Positions 1-8,150 of a stretch of DNA of 64,000 nucleotides are shown here, piece after piece. A program made the position numbers and the translations under genes. The DNA comes from Roseimicrobium gellanilyticum (GTDB taxonomy: Bacteria > Verrucomicrobiota > Verrucomicrobiia > Verrucomicrobiales > Verrucomicrobiaceae). The first letter of the stretch is position 1. Every line of letters starts with the position of its first letter. The notes beneath the pieces were generated by a model that had not been told where the DNA came from, did not search any database, and saw only the letters and a list, made by a program, of their open reading frames with translations. The DNA lies in assembly GCF_003315205.1 (NCBI RefSeq), contig NZ_QNRR01000021.1:1-64000 (forward strand), given 5' to 3'.

Positions 1-98
1 TGACTACTGACTACTGACTACTGACTACTGACTACTGACTACTGACTACTGACTACTGACTACTGACTACTGACTACTGACTACTGACTACTGACTAC
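1..98. repeat. Heptamer tandem array (TGACTAC)14, truncated by the window edge
   Basis: Fourteen perfect direct copies of TGACTAC run from the first base, so the array probably continues to the left. A degenerate unit (CGATTCC) and a C/T-rich tract follow, and the VOC gene starts 45 bp downstream. All three forward frames of the TGACTAC unit contain a stop every seven codons, so the array is not coding. The same unit recurs at 35.85, 39.7 and 58.87 kb in the same orientation. Confidence 0.97.
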
Positions 99-142
99 CG
101 ATTCCCCTTTCCCCATCACATCCGTCATGGCACTTTGGCCAC

Positions 143-610
143 ATGAAAGCCAAGCCGATTCCCCAAGGATACGAAGGCGCGACGCCCTACCTCATCTGCA
201 AGGATGCAAGGGCGGCAATTGAGTTCTATAAGAAGGCCTTCGGAGCGATTCTGGAATACCAGCTTCACATGCCGGATGGAAAGGTGGGGCATGCGGAGAT
301 CGAGATCGCGGGCGGCACGGTGATGCTGGCCGATGAATTCCCCGACTGGAAATGTCTGAGCCCGGTGACGATTGGCGGCTCGGGATCATCCACAATGATC
401 TACGTGGAAGATGTGGACGCGCTCTTCCAGCAAGCGGTGGCTGCAGGCGCGAAAGTTCTGCAGCCACTGGAAAATCACTTCTACGGTGATCGCACCTGCA
501 AGCTGGAGGATCCCTCAGGACACGCGTGGATGTTCTCCACTCACTTCGAGGATGTCTCCCCTGAGCAGATGCAGCTCCGGCTCAATGCGATGTGCCAGCA
601 GGCCAGCTGA
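143..610 (+). CDS. VOC (glyoxalase/bleomycin-resistance fold) family protein, PhnB-like
   Basis: A 155-residue protein with the vicinal-oxygen-chelate layout. The N-terminal half carries the typical TPYL...DARAAIEFYKKAFGA opening, and a second half-module ends in DPSGHAW. PhnB-like VOC proteins are small cytosolic dimers, and their substrates are rarely known; metal-dependent glyoxalase or dioxygenase chemistry is the family norm. The length is normal for the group. The gene overlaps the next one by a single base (TGATG), suggesting translational coupling. No specific substrate can be named. Confidence 0.85.
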   Translation: MKAKPIPQGYEGATPYLICKDARAAIEFYKKAFGAILEYQLHMPDGKVGHAEIEIAGGTVMLADEFPDWKCLSPVTIGGSGSSTMIYVEDVDALFQQAVAAGAKVLQPLENHFYGDRTCKLEDPSGHAWMFSTHFEDVSPEQMQLRLNAMCQQAS

Positions 611-1260
611 TGAAGCCACCGACACGGATTCTCCTCAGTCTCGTAGGGGTGGCGGTTCTTGCGTATGTCATCGAGCGCCTTCCTGCTCGCAGGTCCTTTG
701 CGCAATTGCGGCAGCATGCGCAAATCTACGATTGGTCTACGCCGGAGTGGGTTCCTGAGAAGTATGCTCCGCTGCTGCCGTTTGCATTTCCACAGACCAT
801 CGCACTGCAAAGCAAGCCCTCGGATCCGAAGGCTTTCACCTCAGCGCTTCGACGCTTGCGCAAGGTTACCACGATCTGGCTCTACTCCGAGGACGTGGGT
901 ATGGAGGTCTATGAGGCGCTCGGTTTCATACGCGGGGTAAGGGCTCTCAAACTGCACAACCTTCCCTCTGATGCGGCGTTCCAGTGCTTCACCCAGTTTG
1001 AATCCGTCGAGCATCTCACCCTCTTTGAAGCCCATGTCACTGACGACAGCCTTCCCCACCTCGAGAAGTTTCAAAAAGTGACCGAGCTCGAAGTATGCCT
1101 GACGAAGATTTCCACCTCGGTGGCGGAATCCGCGCTGAAACTGCCCAGGCTCGCCGATTTCCGCTATGCGCATAGTTCCGGACAGCACTTTAAGTTCAGC
1201 ACCCAACCCGAAGCCATGTTGCGGGCAGCCCGGCCCGGGCTCGCGATTTCTTGGGAATAA
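610..1260 (+). CDS. Hypothetical exported or membrane-anchored protein with leucine-rich-like repeats
   Basis: This 216-residue product begins MKPPTRILLSLVGVAVLAYV, a signal peptide or N-terminal anchor. The start at 610 was chosen over the in-frame ATG at 592 because it puts the hydrophobic segment at the N-terminus and overlaps the upstream stop (TGATG). The remainder has spaced leucines (for example VEHLTLFEAHVTDDSLPHLEKF) resembling irregular leucine-rich repeats. The gene at 51175 has a similar plan: N-terminal anchor then 'KLPQLKTLTLQW'-type units. I do not recognise a function; a periplasmic protein-protein interaction role is a guess. Nothing recognisable lies in the 190 bp before the next gene. 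Confidence 0.7.
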   Translation: MKPPTRILLSLVGVAVLAYVIERLPARRSFAQLRQHAQIYDWSTPEWVPEKYAPLLPFAFPQTIALQSKPSDPKAFTSALRRLRKVTTIWLYSEDVGMEVYEALGFIRGVRALKLHNLPSDAAFQCFTQFESVEHLTLFEAHVTDDSLPHLEKFQKVTELEVCLTKISTSVAESALKLPRLADFRYAHSSGQHFKFSTQPEAMLRAARPGLAISWE

Positions 1261-1451
1261 CATCGACAAACACGTCGTTGAGATTCGTCACGCACGTTCC
1301 TTCTCATCCTCTATCAAATTGAAACACTGCAGGACATCAAACCCTGGACCAACCGGCTCATCATTGGAACGTGCGTGGTGATGCACTTCGCCCTCGCGCT
1401 GGGTGAAACAGACGAGGCAACCGCAAGGGCGAGCAGGTGGACAGATGACAC

Positions 1452-2669
1452 TCACGGATGCATGAGGATCAGCGAGCCCTCCTTCATCAGATCATACAGC
1501 GCCATGAGGTCCGCATGGCGCAGGCTCAGGCAGCCCCAGGTGAGATCCTGCGGGCCATCCGGCCAATCGCTGGCCCAGCCATGAATGCCCACGCCGCCAC
1601 CAAGGCTCGTCTTTGCAGGTGGCATCTTTCGTACATTCGTGGCTGAGACGATGGCCGCACACTGACTGGCGGTGATGCGCCCTTCGGCAAGCGCGGTGCG
1701 AGCGTCGTTGGCATTGGGATAGCTGATGCGTATCCACGCCTTTCCAAGGTATTCACCATACTCTCCCTCGAAGGGTCCCTTCGCCTTTTGGCTGATGCGG
1801 TACTCCCCTTCCGGCGTGCGATTGTCCCCTTCGCGTCTCTTGGGGCCGATGGGGTCCTGACTCAGGGCGATGGGAAAGAAGCGTACAAGCTTCCCCTTGC
1901 GGAAGAGATACAGCCGGTAGTCACGCTTCATCGCGATGAAAACCTCCGGCTCACGTACAGGCACGAGGAGCTTGCGATGGTCGCGGATGAAGGTGGAAGG
2001 GGTGACGGAAACCAAAGCCGATGGCGTGTTCGGCGCCTCCGCAGGTGCCGCAGGTGCGTCTGCGAGTTGGATTCCCAGGATGAGTTGTGTGGGTGTGTCT
2101 CCTTCCGCTTTGGCAATGACACCGATTCGCTGGCGTCTCTTGACGAGATCTCCCACCTTGGCCCGGCACTCACCCACGCCGCGATACACGGAGGTGACGG
2201 TGCGCAGCATCCCGTTCTCCAAGAAGCGATGCTCAATCTCCAGCACCTGCCCGCCTGGCGAGTCACTGATGACACTCACCACGCCACTCGCGATGGCGTG
2301 CACAGGCTGGCCTGCATCCGTGGCTCCACCGCCTTTGCCGTTCCATGTTTCACTGGTGATGCCCAGTTGAGGACCTTCATGAGCTGAGGGCTCTTCTGGA
2401 ACAACATTCCATCCTTGATGGTAGCGGCGGGTGGCCTTGTCACGATACGTGCCCTTTCCATTCACATCGCCGACGGGAAAATCAAAGCCGTCGCAGAGCG
2501 TGGAATCCAGCAACAAGGAAACACGCGGCACCTCGTGAAGTACATCCGTCGCTGCCAGCGGTGGCGTGGCGGCAGGCGCGCCCGGTGAGGGCGCGTGCTC
2601 GGAAGCATTCACAAGCGCTGCTCCTAGCGACCACAGTATCCAGAAGCGCAGGGGAAGCAGGAACCGCAT
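1452..2669 (-). CDS. Exported M23-like plus L,D-transpeptidase (YkuD) fusion
   Basis: A 405-residue protein with a signal peptide (MRFLLPLRFWILWSLGAALVNA). The central part, about residues 55-210, resembles a LytM/M23 peptidase fold: a QPVHAIASGVV strand and a GDLVKRRQRIGVI turn. The zinc ligands look incomplete, so it may only bind peptidoglycan. The C-terminal part, about residues 240-405, is a YkuD domain with H363 in IHGWAS and catalytic C380 in TWGCLSLRH. YkuD enzymes cross-link peptidoglycan or attach lipoproteins in the periplasm through a cysteine acyl-enzyme. The gene stands alone on the minus strand, tail to tail with the preceding gene. The YkuD call is firm; M23 activity is doubtful. 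Confidence 0.85.
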   Translation of the reverse strand: MRFLLPLRFWILWSLGAALVNASEHAPSPGAPAATPPLAATDVLHEVPRVSLLLDSTLCDGFDFPVGDVNGKGTYRDKATRRYHQGWNVVPEEPSAHEGPQLGITSETWNGKGGGATDAGQPVHAIASGVVSVISDSPGGQVLEIEHRFLENGMLRTVTSVYRGVGECRAKVGDLVKRRQRIGVIAKAEGDTPTQLILGIQLADAPAAPAEAPNTPSALVSVTPSTFIRDHRKLLVPVREPEVFIAMKRDYRLYLFRKGKLVRFFPIALSQDPIGPKRREGDNRTPEGEYRISQKAKGPFEGEYGEYLGKAWIRISYPNANDARTALAEGRITASQCAAIVSATNVRKMPPAKTSLGGGVGIHGWASDWPDGPQDLTWGCLSLRHADLMALYDLMKEGSLILMHP

Positions 2670-2710
2670 GACTGGGACTGGAAGTGCGTGCGCGCTTGGC
2701 TATTCAGAAT

Positions 2711-4507
2711 TCACTCCGCCCAAGCGGGTGCAGGCGCGGTGAATTCCACGCGCTCACGTGTCAGCGGATGCACGAACTGGATGCGCGAGGAGTGCAGGCA
2801 GAGCGGCGCGTCCTCAGGTTCGTGAGTCTGGGTGTCTCCGCGCTGGATGCCAGACAGATAGGCCTGGTCACCGAGAACGGGCCAGCCGAGGTGCGCGAGG
2901 TGGAGGCGAATCTGATTGGTGCGACCGGTAAGTGGCCGGGCCTCCAGGAGCGCGGTGCCATCGTCATCACGGCGCAGGACCTTGAACTCTGTGCGCGACT
3001 GCCTGCCATGGGCATCATCCACCTCACGGGTGCCCATGGTTCCTGACTCATTGCCGATGGGTGCATCACAAGCAAAGGCGTCCTGCTCCGGATGACCCTG
3101 CACGCGGACGAGGTAGAACTTCCCCACCTCGCCAGCCGTGAACTGGGGCTGCAGTTTCCCGGCGAAATGTTTGGTGCGTGCATACACCATGACTCCGCTG
3201 GTATTCGCATCCAGCCGATGGGCCTGGCGCGGCTTCTGCGGACGATACACCTCATGGAGGATGTGGCGGAGCGTATTGCGATTGAAGCGGCCACCGGGAT
3301 GCACAGGCAGTGGTGCCGGCTTGTTCAGCACAATGATGGCCTCGTCCTCGTGCAGAATCTTGATGTCGGCATTTACATCCGGCTCGGTGATTTCTCCGAG
3401 CACATGGAGATAGCGCTGGCCTCCGTACACAACCTGTGTGGGTGACACGGGCTCATGGTCTGCATTCAAGACACGGCCTGATTCACATGCGGCGATCCAT
3501 GCTTCGAGACTTACAGGTACGACCAGACGTGCCAGAGCCTCCGCCAGCGGCATGCCATCGCAGACTGCGGGAATGTTGAAGGGACGCAGATTCTCATACG
3601 GCGCGCTTCCAGGTAGTGGCGAGGTAAGCTTTGCAATCGCCTCCTGCCGGCGCGCGATGTTTTCCTGCATCTTATCCGCTGGCTCCTTAAAGCAATACGG
3701 ACAGGACTCATTCACCACATAGCGCGTGTCCTGCTGGTCCTCCTCGCTCAAGGGCGTCTGGCATTGGAAACACTGGGTAGACTCCGTCTCTTGCAGCGCC
3801 GGGTCCACGCCCACTCGCTGGTCAAAGACAAAGCACTCGCCATCGTAGTGATCGGCGCCGCACTCCTCAAAATACTTCAGGATGCCGCCGTCGAGTTGCA
3901 GGATGTGCTTGAAGCCTTCGCGCTCCATGAAGGGCCCTGCCTTTTCACAACGGATGCCGCCAGTGCAGAACATCACCACGGGCTGATCCTTCATCCCCTC
4001 TGGCAGCTTGCGCACCGCGTCGGGGAATTGCTTGAAGGTATCAATGCCAATCGGCAGGGCGTTCTTGAATGTGCCGAGCTTCACCTCGTAGTCGTTGCGC
4101 GTGTCCAGCAGCGTCACAGGACGGCCTTCGTCCAGCCACTGCTTCAGCTCTTTGGCCTGGAGCTTGGGAGAGGTGCGCAGAGCGGGGTTGATGCCCTCCA
4201 CCCCGAAGGTGATGATCTCCTTCTTCAACCGGACCAGCATGCGGCGGAAGGGCTGGTGATCCGTCTCGCTGTACTTCGGTGTGAGGTCTGCGAGACCCGG
4301 CAGTGAGCGCAACTCGGCCAGCAGCGACTCGATGCCCGGAGCCTCGCCAGCAATGAAAAGGTTGATGCCTTCCGGGCTCAGGAGAATGGTGCCCTTGAGA
4401 TTCCAGCCCTTGCATTTGGCAAGCAAATGAGTGCGCAGCTCACGCAGGTCCTGCAAAGGGGCGAACTTGTAGGCGGCGATGTTCTGAATCGAAAGGGTGT
4501 CTGGCAT
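2711..4507 (-). CDS. Fused tRNA uridine-34 hydroxylase (TrhO/YceA) and RluA-type pseudouridine synthase
   Basis: One uninterrupted 598-residue frame encodes two RNA-modification enzymes. Residues 1-300 match TrhO (YceA): an N-terminal ferredoxin-like part, then a rhodanese domain with active-site C181 in FCTGGIRC, then a cysteine-rich tail (C246, C249, C269, C272). TrhO makes 5-hydroxyuridine at tRNA position 34. Residues 310-370 look S4-like, and residues 375-598 form an RluA-type synthase with HRLDANTSG (catalytic D433) and the RPLTGRTNQIRLH motif. The start at 4507 matches TrhO N-termini; an upstream in-frame extension of 101 residues covers repeat DNA and was rejected. Both active sites look intact, so a bifunctional enzyme is likely. 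The target of the synthase half is unknown. Confidence 0.9.
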   Translation of the reverse strand: MPDTLSIQNIAAYKFAPLQDLRELRTHLLAKCKGWNLKGTILLSPEGINLFIAGEAPGIESLLAELRSLPGLADLTPKYSETDHQPFRRMLVRLKKEIITFGVEGINPALRTSPKLQAKELKQWLDEGRPVTLLDTRNDYEVKLGTFKNALPIGIDTFKQFPDAVRKLPEGMKDQPVVMFCTGGIRCEKAGPFMEREGFKHILQLDGGILKYFEECGADHYDGECFVFDQRVGVDPALQETESTQCFQCQTPLSEEDQQDTRYVVNESCPYCFKEPADKMQENIARRQEAIAKLTSPLPGSAPYENLRPFNIPAVCDGMPLAEALARLVVPVSLEAWIAACESGRVLNADHEPVSPTQVVYGGQRYLHVLGEITEPDVNADIKILHEDEAIIVLNKPAPLPVHPGGRFNRNTLRHILHEVYRPQKPRQAHRLDANTSGVMVYARTKHFAGKLQPQFTAGEVGKFYLVRVQGHPEQDAFACDAPIGNESGTMGTREVDDAHGRQSRTEFKVLRRDDDGTALLEARPLTGRTNQIRLHLAHLGWPVLGDQAYLSGIQRGDTQTHEPEDAPLCLHSSRIQFVHPLTRERVEFTAPAPAWAE

Positions 4508-4614
4508 AGGGAACTTGGCGGGGACCGCTCCACACGGGAGGGACCGGTAGCCTAGCGCAGATTCCGGAATAGTCAGGTCCGATGTGTGGTTCCGGCTCGC
4601 TCTGGCGTCAGGGC

Positions 4615-4790
4615 TCCTTTTGTCGCAAAGCAGCGAAAGCAGCAGAGCAGCAAAGGGATCAACGGAGGTTAGGCCTTCCGGCCTGACAGTGGGCGTTGGG
4701 TCTTCCGACCCGACAGCAGGATCCACTCGCGGCATGGTGCATTCTCTCTTTGCTGCTTTCGCTGCTTTGCGGCAAACCCCTCCGAAGGTG
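4615..4790. repeat. Inverted CGCAAAG-type intergenic repeat
   Basis: The 349-bp gap 4508-4856 holds no gene. It contains an inverted pair: TCGCAAAGCAGCGAAAGCAG near 4623 and CTGCTTTCGCTGCTTTGCGG near 4754. Between them lie two small palindromic stretches (AGGCCTTCCGGCCT and GGGTCTTCCGACCC). A related CGCAAAGCGGCGAAAGCAG stretch lies near 19432 beside a similar 'GGAGGTTAGGC' spacer, so this is a dispersed family. Confidence 0.75.
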
Positions 4791-4856
4791 AACGAAGGAA
4801 TGAGGTGCATCTCGCCGTAACAAGCGTCGCCTCAACCCAATTCCCACGCTTCTCCC

Positions 4857-6719
4857 ATGACTCGTCTATCTCGTGGAATGTTCGCCCTCACGCTTGTCGC
4901 AGGCCTGCATTGTGTGCCTTCCCTCGCTCTGGCTACCGATGCCAAGGAGCACAAACCGGTGGCGCCGACCAGTGCAGAGCTGATGCCTGCAGACGCGCGG
5001 CGGTGGTCGCAGCACGAGAAGGCAGTGATGCTCACTGACCTCTCGCAGGTCACTCCGGCGTCAGCACTCACGAAGGGGATGCGTGAGAAGGGCAAGTGGA
5101 AGGTCATCCCCTTCGCCACAGCGGAGATGAAGGGCTGGGCACTCTCCACCTATGCCTTCACCAAGGCACCCATCATAGACCTGCCACTGAATGCGAAGGG
5201 GTGGCATGCGGTGTATCTCGGAGTGAGTTCTGTGTCCACGGGCTTTCGTGAAGCGAAGAATGGCATGCGGGCGAAGCTCAGTGAGGAGCGCATCTTCAAG
5301 CGCATGGCGAACAACATGGGCCTGCTGCCCAATCGGGTGGACATGATCCAGGATGAGTTCCTCACGGTGGCGCAGCTGGACGGGCAATCGCTGCAGATTG
5401 GCTCACTGCCGAATCTGCCTGCCACGATCTGCTATGTGAAGCTGGTGCCACTCACGGATGCGGAAGTCAGCACGTGGAGTGAGAAGCAGAAGAACACCAA
5501 ACCCGGCGAAGGTACACGCACGTCCATCGCCACCTTTGATGGGCACAGCTGGATCTGGCCGTATGCGCCGGAGACGAAGGATGATCTGCTGGCGTCCTTC
5601 CGCGGCATGGAGAACACGGACATCGGCAAGTGGTGGTTCCAAGTGCTGGGTGCGGACCTCGTGATCTATCCCTCGAAGGTGGGCAACATTCCCGGTGAAA
5701 ACACGGTCGATTTCCCCACACGCGAACACGAGTGGTTTGTGAACTCCATCAAGGACCTGCACAAGAAGGGCATCAATCCGCTGCAGGTTGCGCGGGAGGC
5801 GGCACGAGAACAGGGCGTGGAGTTCCACGTGATGCTGCGTCCCGCGGGATGGAAAGCCTCCATCCCGTACGAGGAGACGTTCGACAGCAAGTTCTACCAC
5901 GCGCATCCAGAGTGGCGTTGTGTGGACCGCGATGGCACGCGCACCATGCACATGAGCCATGCAGTGCCGGAGGTACGGCAGCATCTGCTCGACATCCTCA
6001 CTGAGACTCTGGAGCTCCAGCCGGAAGGCGTGGGCATTCTTTTCCATCGCGGCATGCCGCTGATGCTTTGGGAAGATGCCTTCCGTGCACGCTACAAGGA
6101 GATGCACAGCACGGAAGCTCGCGATGTGGATGAAGATGACCCTCGACTGCAGGCCACACGCGCAGCCATCATGACGGATTTCCTGAGACAAATCCGCACC
6201 CTGCTGGATGATACGGCGAAGAAACAGGGCCGAACGGAACGCTACAAGATCTCGCTGGGCACCTTCAGCAAGGAGGCGGACAACAAGCGTTGGGGACTCG
6301 ACCTGCCGCTCTGGATCAAGGAAGGCCTCGTGGACGATCTGGGCGTGGCGTGGTTCGCGCATCACACGTCCTTCGCGCAGCCTGATATGGTGTATTACAA
6401 GAAGCTGGTGGATGGCACGAAGGTGGGTCTGTATCCTTTTGTGATTTCATGGAAGTCCGGCCAGCCCAAAAACCTGTGCACACAGGTGACGAACTTCTAC
6501 AAGGGCGGCGCCACCGGCATTGCCGTGTGGGACCCCAGCGTGGAAGTGGGCTGGACGGAGAAGCCGCACGGGAATCTCTTCGAGGTCCTGGGCAGACTGG
6601 GGCATCGCGACGACGTCGCGAGGTGGTCCAAGCAAGGCGTACCAGTGCCGCTGGCCATCCCGCTCAAGAAGCTGGATGAAAATGAGTACAGCCGGTGGTT
6701 TCCGACGACGGGGTTTTAG
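4857..6719 (+). CDS. Secreted family-10-like glycosyl hydrolase (GHL10/DUF187-like) protein
   Basis: A 620-residue protein with a signal peptide of about 27 residues ending near LALA. Sequence around residues 300-335 (GINPLQVAREAAREQGVEFH) resembles the beta-strand/helix boundary of the GHL10/DUF187 TIM barrels, where aligned text reads 'DPL...E.A...G.E.H'. A C-terminal stretch with GATGIAVWDPS also fits a barrel end. Such proteins are usually exported and act on polysaccharides, but no catalytic acid pair can be assigned by eye. The gene stands alone, with a repeat element immediately downstream. Secretion is solid; the family call is moderate. Confidence 0.6.
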   Translation: MTRLSRGMFALTLVAGLHCVPSLALATDAKEHKPVAPTSAELMPADARRWSQHEKAVMLTDLSQVTPASALTKGMREKGKWKVIPFATAEMKGWALSTYAFTKAPIIDLPLNAKGWHAVYLGVSSVSTGFREAKNGMRAKLSEERIFKRMANNMGLLPNRVDMIQDEFLTVAQLDGQSLQIGSLPNLPATICYVKLVPLTDAEVSTWSEKQKNTKPGEGTRTSIATFDGHSWIWPYAPETKDDLLASFRGMENTDIGKWWFQVLGADLVIYPSKVGNIPGENTVDFPTREHEWFVNSIKDLHKKGINPLQVAREAAREQGVEFHVMLRPAGWKASIPYEETFDSKFYHAHPEWRCVDRDGTRTMHMSHAVPEVRQHLLDILTETLELQPEGVGILFHRGMPLMLWEDAFRARYKEMHSTEARDVDEDDPRLQATRAAIMTDFLRQIRTLLDDTAKKQGRTERYKISLGTFSKEADNKRWGLDLPLWIKEGLVDDLGVAWFAHHTSFAQPDMVYYKKLVDGTKVGLYPFVISWKSGQPKNLCTQVTNFYKGGATGIAVWDPSVEVGWTEKPHGNLFEVLGRLGHRDDVARWSKQGVPVPLAIPLKKLDENEYSRWFPTTGF

Positions 6720-6723
6720 GTGG

Positions 6724-6820
6724 TTCCAAAGTAGCTTCGGCTTCAGCCGAATGGAGCTGAGGCTACGTGGAGTCGGCCATTCGCGTCCTTTTTCGGCTAA
6801 AGCCGAAGCTACTTTCGGAA
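6724..6820. repeat. Family A inverted-repeat element (copy 1)
   Basis: A 97-bp element whose left arm (TTCCAAAGTAGCTTCGGC...AGCCGA) is nearly the reverse complement of its right arm (TCGGCT...GCCGAAGCTACTTT.GGAA). Each arm also carries an internal palindrome around GCTTCAGCC. It fills the whole gap between two convergent genes and could act as a bidirectional transcription barrier. Further copies lie at 34096 and 53960. Confidence 0.9.
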
Positions 6821-6821
6821 C

Positions 6822-7586
6822 TCACCACTCCCCTTCCCGCTTGAACTTCTCACGCACGTTCTGGCTGAAGGTGGCGATGGACTTCTCCAGTTCCTCCGCA
6901 ATTTCCAAGGTTGGACGTCCGGTGGAGTTGCGCACCACGGGGATGACAGTGTTGCACTCATTTGCGTCCATGAATCGTGCAGCTTCGAGAAGGCCGACCT
7001 GTTCTTCCGGCGGCAGCACCATGAAGCCATGCTTGTCTGCGTGAATGAGATCACCCGGATTCACCTTGGTGCCGAAGACCTCCACTTCACAGCCCCAGCG
7101 CACGGGTGTAGGAAAGGCGTGACCGACGCAAAGGCGGCGTGCGAGGGCCTTGAATCCGGCATTGGTCATCTCATCCAGGTCGCGAATGGCGCCATCCGTG
7201 ATGGTCCCAATACAGCCCAGAGCACGATGCGCGTTGGCATTCACTTCTCCCCAGAAGGAACCAATCACGCGAGGCTTGTCGAGGTCCTGAATGATCACAA
7301 TCTTCGGCCCTGGGATGCTGGCGATGTAACGGCGGTATTCTGCGCCGGCATTCGGGTTGGCTTTGCGGTGATTGGGATTGCTGGGCTCAATCACCACCGT
7401 GACTGCGTAGCCCACCATGGGCCCCATTTGCGGCATGAAGTCGCGCGTCTCCTCGATGTTGAAAGCATCCGCAGCCGGATTGCGCTTCGTGATTTGCTCC
7501 CAGCCGTTGTAGATGGTGGGTGTGTTCCAGCGCTTAAGTTGCAGGAGTTCGGAGTATGGGAGCTGCGGAGAGGAAGGAGTGGGCAT
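6822..7586 (-). CDS. RraA family protein (4-hydroxy-4-methyl-2-oxoglutarate aldolase-like)
   Basis: A 254-residue protein with the RraA/HMG-aldolase core: GSFWGEVNANAHRALGCIG (substrate loop) followed by TDGAIRDLDEM, the metal and substrate site in this family, then a VNPGDLIHADKHG strand. Family members are trimers that retro-aldol cleave 4-carboxy-4-hydroxy-2-oxoadipate or its analogues; E. coli RraA instead inhibits RNase E. This protein is longer than E. coli RraA (about 160 residues), so the aldolase-like branch is more likely. The start at 7586 (MPTPSSPQLPY) was taken because the longer frame overlaps the divergent ArsR gene and its operator. Confidence 0.82.
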   Translation of the reverse strand: MPTPSSPQLPYSELLQLKRWNTPTIYNGWEQITKRNPAADAFNIEETRDFMPQMGPMVGYAVTVVIEPSNPNHRKANPNAGAEYRRYIASIPGPKIVIIQDLDKPRVIGSFWGEVNANAHRALGCIGTITDGAIRDLDEMTNAGFKALARRLCVGHAFPTPVRWGCEVEVFGTKVNPGDLIHADKHGFMVLPPEEQVGLLEAARFMDANECNTVIPVVRNSTGRPTLEIAEELEKSIATFSQNVREKFKREGEW

Positions 7587-7708
7587 GGTGGGGTGCGGTG
7601 AACCGGGAAAAATACAAGGCTTCTGGAGAAGCCTTCTACGTTCTTGAGGTACGCGTGCAAACATCAAGTTGCACCATCGCGCCCAGGTACCTGGTGAAAA
7701 GTTCTTGT

Positions 7709-7736
7709 AAACAGTTAACCTTTCGGTTAACTGTTT
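7709..7736. promoter_or_regulatory. Perfect 12-bp inverted repeat, probable ArsR-family operator
   Basis: AAACAGTTAACC and GGTTAACTGTTT flank a 4-nt spacer (TTTC). The repeat ends 4 bp before the ATG of the ArsR-type gene and lies between divergent promoter regions. ArsR repressors commonly bind such palindromes to autoregulate. It lacks a following T-run on the plus strand sufficient for a terminator, and its position argues for an operator. Confidence 0.6.
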
Positions 7737-7739
7737 TTC

Positions 7740-8150
7740 ATGCGCCGCCCCCCTTCCGTTCCGATTGCCCAGCAGCTCGATGCCGTTTTCGCGGCGTTGA
7801 GCGATGCGTCCCGGCGTCACATGCTGGAGCGCCTGCGGCAGGGTGAAGCCACGGTGGGAGAGCTGGCTGAGCCTCTGGACATGTCCCTGCCAGCCGTATC
7901 GAAACATCTGCGGGTGCTGGAGAATGCCGGTCTGCTGCAGCGCCGCGTGGAGGGGCGTCTGCACTACATCTCAGCCAATGCCGAGCCCCTCGACCAGGCC
8001 ATGAGCTGGATGGAGCAGCAGCGTCAATTCTGGACCGGCAGTTTCGAGCGCCTGGAGAAACTCTTTCGCGACGCCAAGTCCACGCACCCGTCCATCACGC
8101 CTTCCACATCCCCATCCACCAGGAAACCCAAGCCCAAATCAAAACCATGA
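7740..8150 (+). CDS. ArsR family winged-helix transcriptional regulator
   Basis: A 136-residue protein with a winged helix over residues 10-85: VFAALSDASRRHMLERL, the recognition helix LDMSLPAVSKHLRVLENAGLL and the wing QRRVEGRLHYI. No ELCVC-type metal-binding cysteines are present, so it is not a classical metal sensor. It belongs to the branch paired with SRPBCC proteins. The last four bases (ATGA) overlap the start of the SRPBCC gene, so the two are translationally coupled. A perfect inverted repeat sits just before its start codon. The C-terminal 25 residues are Pro/Ser/Lys-rich and probably disordered. Confidence 0.92.
   Translation: MRRPPSVPIAQQLDAVFAALSDASRRHMLERLRQGEATVGELAEPLDMSLPAVSKHLRVLENAGLLQRRVEGRLHYISANAEPLDQAMSWMEQQRQFWTGSFERLEKLFRDAKSTHPSITPSTSPSTRKPKPKSKP

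Noticed and set aside
7709-7736. Palindrome as a family F repeat copy (shares GGTTAAC)
   Set aside because: It lacks the CGCAAAG and GACGCAGAGG parts, and the GTTAAC overlap is short.
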